Assembly (NCBI GenBank): GCA_015039365.1
Contig: WION01000149.1
Span: 1-64,000, forward strand
Origin: Amanita rubescens
Taxonomy: Eukaryota; Basidiomycota; Agaricomycetes; Agaricales; Amanitaceae
Reading direction: 5' to 3'
Length of the DNA stretch: 64,000 nt
The notes below the pieces were generated by a model, which saw nothing but the letters and a program-made list of their open reading frames with translations, was not told the origin of the DNA and made no database searches. This document shows, one piece after another, positions 57,101 through 64,000 of this stretch (position 1 is its first letter; each line of letters starts with the position of its first letter). Both the position numbers and the translations under genes were made by a program.

Positions 57101-57982
57101 CGCACATCCCAACCCCGTCCCGATTTCATCGACCACCGCAGCCTGCGTGCCTGTTCCTTTTCCGGAAACTTGGTATGATAGGACGTGGCTCGTGGTGACG
57201 ATGAAGAGGTACACCTTTGGAGAGTCGTCTGTGGGTTGTTTGAACCCGAGACTTGTAACGGGTTCGCTGCCGACTACGGTTCCTGAGGCCGAAGAAGAAG
57301 AAGAAGGTAGAGTTGGTTCGTGTATCGTACGGACTTTGGGTAAGGCTGTGAGTGATGAAGAGGAAGAGAGTGATTGGTCGAGGTGTTTGTATAGCAGGAC
57401 CGTGCCGTCTGCAAAGCCGATGGAGAAATGAGCAAGGTTGGGGGCTAGAGCGATACATGATACGGGGAATGGTTTGAGGGAGGAGATTTGTTGTTGGAGT
57501 TTGACGGAGCGAAGGAGGAGTGGGGATGGGGGTGCGGAGGTCGGTTTTGGGTCTCGGGCGGCGAGGTCGAAGATTTTGAGGACGGGTCCGCGGGTGTTGA
57601 TTTCTTCCTGTGTGTAATATGGTTAAATTGATAATAGGAATTTGGAGGTTAGTACACACCCCGATGGAGACTAATATTCCATTCTGCTCTGCCATGTGGG
57701 TAACCCGACCTTGTACATGGGCAACCCAGCTTGTTATAGGTTCAAAATCCTTGTTGAGGAGATGAATACTCCCGTGGGTATCGGCGACGAGCACGCCGAT
57801 GGAAGACGAGGAAACGCAAGATATTTCAAGAGCTGCCTTGAATATATCTGGTGGGCTTTCCAAGTCGTGGACATCTTTGACCGGCGCGACATCAAAGAAT
57901 GTGAATTGGCGCCACTGCAAAATGAGTTGAGAGTAAAAGTTCGTAATGTAATATGGACACTTACCGCAGGTGCAGCGGTCAT
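54124..57982 (-). CDS. VPS11: Vacuolar sorting protein Vps11 (HOPS/CORVET core)
   Basis: Several exons, starting at 57982 with MTAAPA spliced to WRQFTFFDVAPVKDVHD. The N-terminal part is a beta-propeller-like domain (VLVADTHGSIHLLNKDFEPI; IYLCGTDGRGACYAYEG). The middle is alpha-solenoid with clathrin-type repeats (YGDHLYIKGDYDGAMQQYLH; FDLETAIRVCRQAGYFEHAS; EDYLRIQIEDAGNYKEALQY). The C-terminus is a RING-H2 finger: CSACSGQLDLPSIHFMCDHS, YHQRC, CLGEHDTECPSC. Vps11 is a shared subunit of the HOPS and CORVET tethers, acting in fusion with vacuoles and endosomes. A Ser/Thr/Pro-rich insertion (about 55300-55750), encoding runs such as SGTTTTATDTHQPPTSPST, separates solenoid repeats. About 1,150 residues, somewhat longer than yeast Vps11. 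It shares a ~90-bp promoter with ATP18. Confidence 0.88.
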
Positions 57983-58071
57983 GGTGTAGGATTGAGTAAG
58001 AAAGGAAGTTTGTTCCCACGGAACTCGCGGTTGAAAACGGAAGACGCGAACATCAAATTGAACCAACTCAA

Positions 58072-58362
58072 ATGGCTTTCCTTGGAATGCGCAAGTGGTC
58101 TACTCCAGTTGAGTTTGTTCAAGCGATTTTCAAGACTTTTGTTCTTACTTGCAGGAAAGGTTATAAGGCCAATGTGGCCGTTCCTCATTGGTGGAAGTGT
58201 CGTCGCATACGCAGTGTACAGTTTGCAGGAAAAGGGCGTCCGATGTGCGTTGTATTCAAGCTCTTTTGGAATTAATCTCACTCGTCTTTTTTAGCGGAAG
58301 AATGGCGCAATGACGCTCGCAACCCATACGCAGCACAAATCGCAAAAGAATCGTTGCATTAG
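58072..58362 (+). CDS. ATP18: ATP synthase subunit J (i/j), mitochondrial
   Basis: Three small exons (58072-58107, 58160-58244, 58295-58362) give a 62-residue protein: MAFLGMRKWSTP, VIRPMWPFLIGGSVVAYAVY, then SLQEKGVRSEEWRNDARNPY and AAQIAKESLH. This matches fungal subunit j of the mitochondrial F1Fo-ATP synthase, a single-pass inner-membrane protein that supports dimerisation. The one hydrophobic segment is WPFLIGGSVVAYAVYSL. The gene is too spliced to show as one frame. It is divergent from VPS11 (start codons ~90 bp apart) and converges on COX16 with only 19 bp between the stops. Confidence 0.9.
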
Positions 58363-58381
58363 AGAGTAGACAATAGTAGAA

Positions 58382-58798
58382 CTAATTATTGCTGGGAGGG
58401 ACACCCCATTCTGGTACACCTTTCGGCCGAGCAATTCGTTTATTCTCCCATTCCTCGTCAGCCTGTGCACTCAGTCGCTGGTGTCACTTTAGTCAACGAG
58501 AGACTTGAAAAAGAAGCCGAACACGCACGAAATACTCTTCCCTAATGTCAAACTTTTTCCTGTCCTGTTTCAACTTGAGTTCCTGCTCCTTTGTCACCTA
58601 CCCGTCATGAGTACAAGTCTAAGCGTGATCCTAATACTACCCCCCCACCTGCTTGACCTTTTGATCATGTAAATCGTACCTCGTCTGGGTGAACGTTGAC
58701 AACCCGTACGACGCTGCGACCATGAGCAACACAAACGGAACTCCGAATAACGCCGGGTGTTTCTGCGCGTGTTTCGAAAGAATGTGGATGACCGCCAT
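58382..58798 (-). CDS. COX16: Cytochrome c oxidase assembly protein Cox16
   Basis: Three exons (58649-58798, 58529-58597, 58382-58477) give 104 residues. The first encodes KHPALFGVPFVLLMVAASYG, the conserved membrane segment, followed by STFTQTRYDLHDQKVKQ. The second encodes VTKEQELKLKQDRKKFDIRE. The third encodes the conserved end DEEWENKRIARPKGVPEWG. This is Cox16, an inner-membrane factor for assembly of the Cox1 and Cox2 modules of complex IV. Lengths and phases fit exactly, and the family's PRP/RPKGVPEW end is clear. It is divergent from the adenylosuccinate synthetase gene, with 96 bp between the start codons. Confidence 0.9.
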
Positions 58799-58894
58799 TC
58801 TCAAAAAAGGCAGCCGGTCATCGCCGTCGTCGGAATTTCCCCTCCGTTGCCAATCCGTTTTTAATGTTTTGCTTTTTGATACCTTACACTCATC

Positions 58895-60339
<1,445 letters not shown>

Positions 60340-60368
60340 GCTTATGAGTAATAACAATATCTTGAACC

Positions 60369-61966
60369 ATGACTACCAGCACAACGGCTCAGAATCTCGA
60401 AGAGGCGTCGACTATAGCGTCCGAGTTTCTCTATAGCATCGATAACTTACCAAACGAAGTCCAATTTCTACTCGCTGAAATCAAAATACGCGATGTCCGT
60501 GCGCAGGAACTTCAACTAGAAATTGACCGAGATTCTGCGAAATACGTTCGACATTCTCTCAAAGCCGCAGCCGCAGCCTCCGCTGCTACCACTCCATCTA
60601 CATCTGCCTCATCCTCTGCAACAACTACAAATGCCACATCCACCGCAGCCACAACTCCAACCCCAACCACCAAAGAACCTCTTATCACGGCTACTTCAAT
60701 ATCCACCCCCACACCTGCCTCCAACGTCCCTACAACCACAACCACAACCACCGCAACGACCAGCCCACCAGTACCCACCCCAACACCCAACACCCCAACC
60801 TCAACCTCAACCTCAACACCACCAACAACCACAACCCCAACCATCACCATAACCACCGCCCCCCTCACAAGTACTAGTAACACCCCCTCCTCCCCCCTAG
60901 CCCTCAAAATCGCCCAAACATACTCCGAAATCCAATCCCTATCCGAAGAAAAACAATTATTAGCTCAACGTCTCATCGAATTGATCAACCGTACGAGGTC
61001 GAGGCTTGAGTTTGATTTAGGTAGGGTGAGAGTGTTACAGGGGGAATCTGTTGCGGGTGCTGCTGTTGCTGCTGTTGTCGGAGTTGGGGGTGATTATGTT
61101 GGTGGTGGTGTCAGTACTGGTACTGGGGGTGGTGCGTTTGGGATCGGGGGGTTAGGTTCGTTGGGGGGGATTGGGGGTGCGGGGATTGTAGGGGGTGTTG
61201 GTGTTGGCGCTGGTTTGGGAGGAGTGGGGGTGGTAACGGCTGCTGCTGCTGCGAAGCTTAATGGAGTTGGAGGGATAGGAGGAGGGACGGGGTTGGAAGG
61301 GTTGGGTTCGTTGGGCGCGTTAGGGGGCAGAAACACCGCGATGCATTTGACTGATTCGATTCGGTCTGCGTTGAGGGTTAGTCCGTCTGGTGCGGGAAGT
61401 GTGGGGGCGGGGGCTGGGGGTGTCGAGTCGGGGGGTGCGAATAAACGTGGGTGTCTAGGTTTGTTTTTTTGGGTGTATCCTAATGTATATTCACAGGTCG
61501 GAGAGTGGGGACTTCGGCGTCGATCAAGCTTTCTACGACGCCATCGAGGAGAAGGTCTGCGTCTCCGGCGACGACGAGTGCGGTTGCTACGTCGCATACG
61601 CACCAACGGTCTCGTCTTTCACGACAAGTTTTGCCTCCTGAAGAGTCGGAGGAGGAAGCCGAGGCAGAAGAAAATGCGGAAGAGATGGAAGATGTGGATG
61701 CGGAGGAGGACGACAAGATTTATTGTTTCTGTCGCAAGAAGAGTTTTGGTGATGTGAGTCGTTTTTTTTTCTCCTTCAGCGTGGTCTTGTGTGCTGACGA
61801 GGTTTAGATGATTGCGTGCGATAATGAGGGGAATTGTCCATATGAGTGGTTCCACCTTACGTGCGTTGGGTTGAAACAACCTACACCCGAGAAATGGTAT
61901 TGTTCGATATGCACTGCGAATATGTCAAAGGGAGGTTCGGGGACGAGAAAGGGCAGGAAAAAGTAG
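60369..61966 (+). CDS. ING-family PHD-finger protein with low-complexity insertions
   Basis: Three exons (60369-61458, 61497-61753, 61808-61966) give about 501 residues; the first donor could also be at 61453. The ING N-terminal domain begins [20 protein letters not shown]. It is split by about 110 residues of Ser/Thr/Pro repeats and resumes as [21 protein letters not shown] Gly/Val-rich stretch ([16 protein letters not shown]) follows, then an acidic region. The PHD finger at the end ([11 protein letters not shown] / [20 protein letters not shown] / [15 protein letters not shown]) keeps the Cys4-His-Cys3 ligands and the aromatic residues that bind methylated H3K4. ING proteins are subunits of histone acetyltransferase or deacetylase complexes. 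The gene starts 30 bp after the ADE12 stop on the same strand. Confidence 0.88.
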
Positions 61967-62240
61967 TGGGAGTTTATACAATGTTGACGCCCATAGCTAA
62001 TACATGGAATTGAAAATTGTACTTGTAGTAGAGAGAGACTTGGAAACGTTGGACGCTCATGTCAAGAAAGGAAGTTCGTTCCCATGAGCCAACAAGTCTA
62101 ACCATCTACGGCACAGTGTCAACTTGTGAAATGAAAAGAGCCATGTGGTCCTATCAATGCGGGCTCAGGTTGCTGTACGGAACAATCGCTCAAGATTTGG
62201 CCTCTAATAACCCATCGCGACCCCAGCAGATCCGTATCTT

Positions 62241-64000
62241 ATGGCAACTCGGACGATGAATCGTGGGGATACCGTGCGGCGCCTGGACACCTCGCGACAT
62301 TCAGCGCAGCGCCATCGTAAAGGGGACGCTGTGCACTCGGCTCTTGGGGCCCCGGATACCTTCCCCTCAGCACAGCACTATCATGAAACTCCCCCTAGGG
62401 ATACCTACGAGCGCAATCACGTTGAGATTCCTCCCATTCGACAGCACGCTCCTCAGACTCCTCTCGTTGAACCTTTAGTGCAACGTGAAGCGGATACTGT
62501 GTACTCGGCTCTTGGGGCCCCGGATACCTTCTACTCAGCACAGCACTATCATGAAACTCCTAGGGATACCTACGAGCGCAATCACGTTGAGATTCCTCCC
62601 ATTCGACAGCACGCTCCTCAGACTCCTCTCGTTCAACCTGGTGCATGGGATACATTCCACCCAGCCCAGCAACATCATGAGACTCCTGTCATTCAACAGC
62701 ACGCTCCTGAGCACGAGACGCCTCTGATTCCTGGGTCCACCCACTTTGCACCGCACTATCATAATGAGGATCCTGCAATTCGACAGCATGTTCCAAACAT
62801 TCCTCCCGGGGATGCCTTCCACTTAGCCCAGCATCATCACGAGACTCCTCTCATTCGATCACAAGCTCAATATACACATGAGCCGTTTGCAAACGCCCAC
62901 GATTTCATTATGATGAATCCCGTCTTTAACGATATGGGCACATATAATAATTATTCAGACGAGCCAGGTAAATGTTATTCAAGCGTTTCTATATCGTGCT
63001 GATTCAGGGATACACTAGAATTGGACCGTCTTTGGAAGTACATCTCGGCTGATGCGCTTCATGACTCTTTCGCACGTTCTCCTCCACCCAGATGTCATCC
63101 TGGAACCCGTGAAACCGTTTTACGGAAAATCTACAGTTGGATCGACCAACCAAATCCGCGCCAGCGTATATTATGGTTGAATGGCCCTGCTGGAGCAGGA
63201 AAAACCGCTGTTGCCCAAACTGTCGCAGAGCACTGCAAGGGACACCAACTTGCGGCTTCTTTCTTTTTCAAACGAAACACCAAGGACCGCGGTGTCGTGG
63301 ACCGTCTGTTTCTAACGCTGGCGTGGCAGTTGGCGACGTCCATACCCGAAACACGTCCCTACATCGAATCTGCACTGAAGGCAGATCGTCTACTCCATAC
63401 AAAAGCTATCGACGTTCAATTCGATCAACTATTCGTGCAAGTTTTCCGGAAGCTTCTCCGTGACAAGCCTAACATACGTCTAGAGAAAACACTCGTTATA
63501 ATAGACGGTGTAGACGAATGTGCCCCCGAACGAGACCAGAGGCACTTCCTGAATCTTATCGGGGATGCATTGGCACCTGGTGGCATACCACTACATTTTC
63601 TGCTTTCCAGTAGATCAGAATTTCAGATCCGGGAAACATTCGATATGGAAAAAATGGGAAACGCAATATTCGCCATTGCATTAGACGATACAGTTGCGCC
63701 GAATGATGATATTCGAAGATACCTGGAAGATATATTCCTCGACATCTTCACGAAACGTCAGGTTTCACCTCTCCCAACCGACGCGGATATCGACTACCTA
63801 GTCCTAAAAGCATCCGGCCAATTTATTTATGCATCAACGATCGTCAAATTTATCGACGATGACGATTGTAATCCAAAGGAACAATTAGCCATTATCTTAA
63901 AAAACCTAAAGCTCCGTCCCATCAATTTGTCCTCGCCCTATGCACCGCTGGACGAACTCTACATTCAAGTACTTTCGCAGCAGCGAGACACGAGGCTGTT
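62241..64000 (+). CDS. NACHT-domain NTPase (NLR-like), incomplete at the window edge
   Basis: The first frame (62241-62968) encodes a His/Pro-rich protein with two near-identical ~50-residue repeats (TYERNHVEIPPIRQHAPQTP in both) and more diverged ones (HHETPLI, AQHHHETP). A GTAAAT donor near 62969 is likely. From 63009 a second frame encodes LHDSFARSPPPRCHPGTRE, then the P-loop LNGPAGAGKTAVAQTVAEHC, a Walker B-like LVIIDGVDECAPERD and the sensor region PLHFLLSSRSEF, running open to the end. This is the NACHT module of fungal NLR-like proteins, linked to non-self recognition and programmed cell death. The splice junction did not resolve in phase in my reading, so the two parts could be separate genes. 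The C-terminal repeats lie outside the window. Confidence 0.75.

Noticed and set aside
60512..60907. Antisense Val/Gly-rich frame of 131 codons
   Set aside because: By-product of the Thr/Pro simple repeat inside the ING gene.

Overview
The window is nuclear DNA of a filamentous basidiomycete, most probably an Agaricomycete. The reasons are the dense ~50-nt GT-AG introns with CTRAY-type branch sites, cerato-platanin genes, a plant-type plasma-membrane H+-ATPase, a TET/JBP-like dioxygenase, a NACHT NTPase, and a Helitron whose protein ends in a cysteine-protease domain. Nearly all genes are multi-exon. Coordinates and splice sites come from reading the sequence; no search was run.

Layout. 1-4.1 kb: a TET/JBP-like 2-oxoglutarate oxygenase and a minus-strand hypothetical gene. 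4.3-9.2 kb: a cassette of two divergent multi-exon genes (311 and 536 codons) bracketed by inverted copies of a third small gene. 9.3-13.7 kb: decayed repeats, a PIF1-like helicase fragment, an F-box/nucleotidyltransferase-like gene and a hypothetical gene. 15.3-22.3 kb: an AT-rich Helitron with an intact Rep ORF and a decayed helicase and protease. 23-27 kb: a hypothetical gene with a lysine/arginine minisatellite, and a secreted FAD-dependent oxidase. 29.1-36.5 kb and 45.6-50.3 kb: two paralogous AT-rich GTPase genes. 37.9-44.1 kb and 53 kb: three cerato-platanin genes with a shared promoter architecture, around a divergent H+-ATPase. 54-62 kb: a compact housekeeping block (VPS11, ATP18, COX16, adenylosuccinate synthetase, an ING-type PHD protein). 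62.2-64 kb: the start of a NACHT gene that runs off the window.

The most unusual content is in the two GTPase genes. After a normal eight-exon GTPase part that ends in phase 0, each gene runs into a long array of ~65-bp units. Each unit reads as an intron (GTRAGT donor, CTRAT branch, AACAG acceptor) followed by an exon of exactly three nucleotides. I read about 87 units in the first gene and more than 40 in the second. None of the single codons read is a stop. The exceptional exons I can delimit are 6, 12 or 15 nt, so the frame is kept. In the first gene the codons spell a plausible amphipathic, coiled-coil-like segment that leads into a conserved 69-codon last exon. Three nearly identical neighbouring units in the second gene suggest growth by tandem duplication of an intron-plus-codon unit. 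I know of no described precedent. Whether the units are really spliced needs cDNA evidence.
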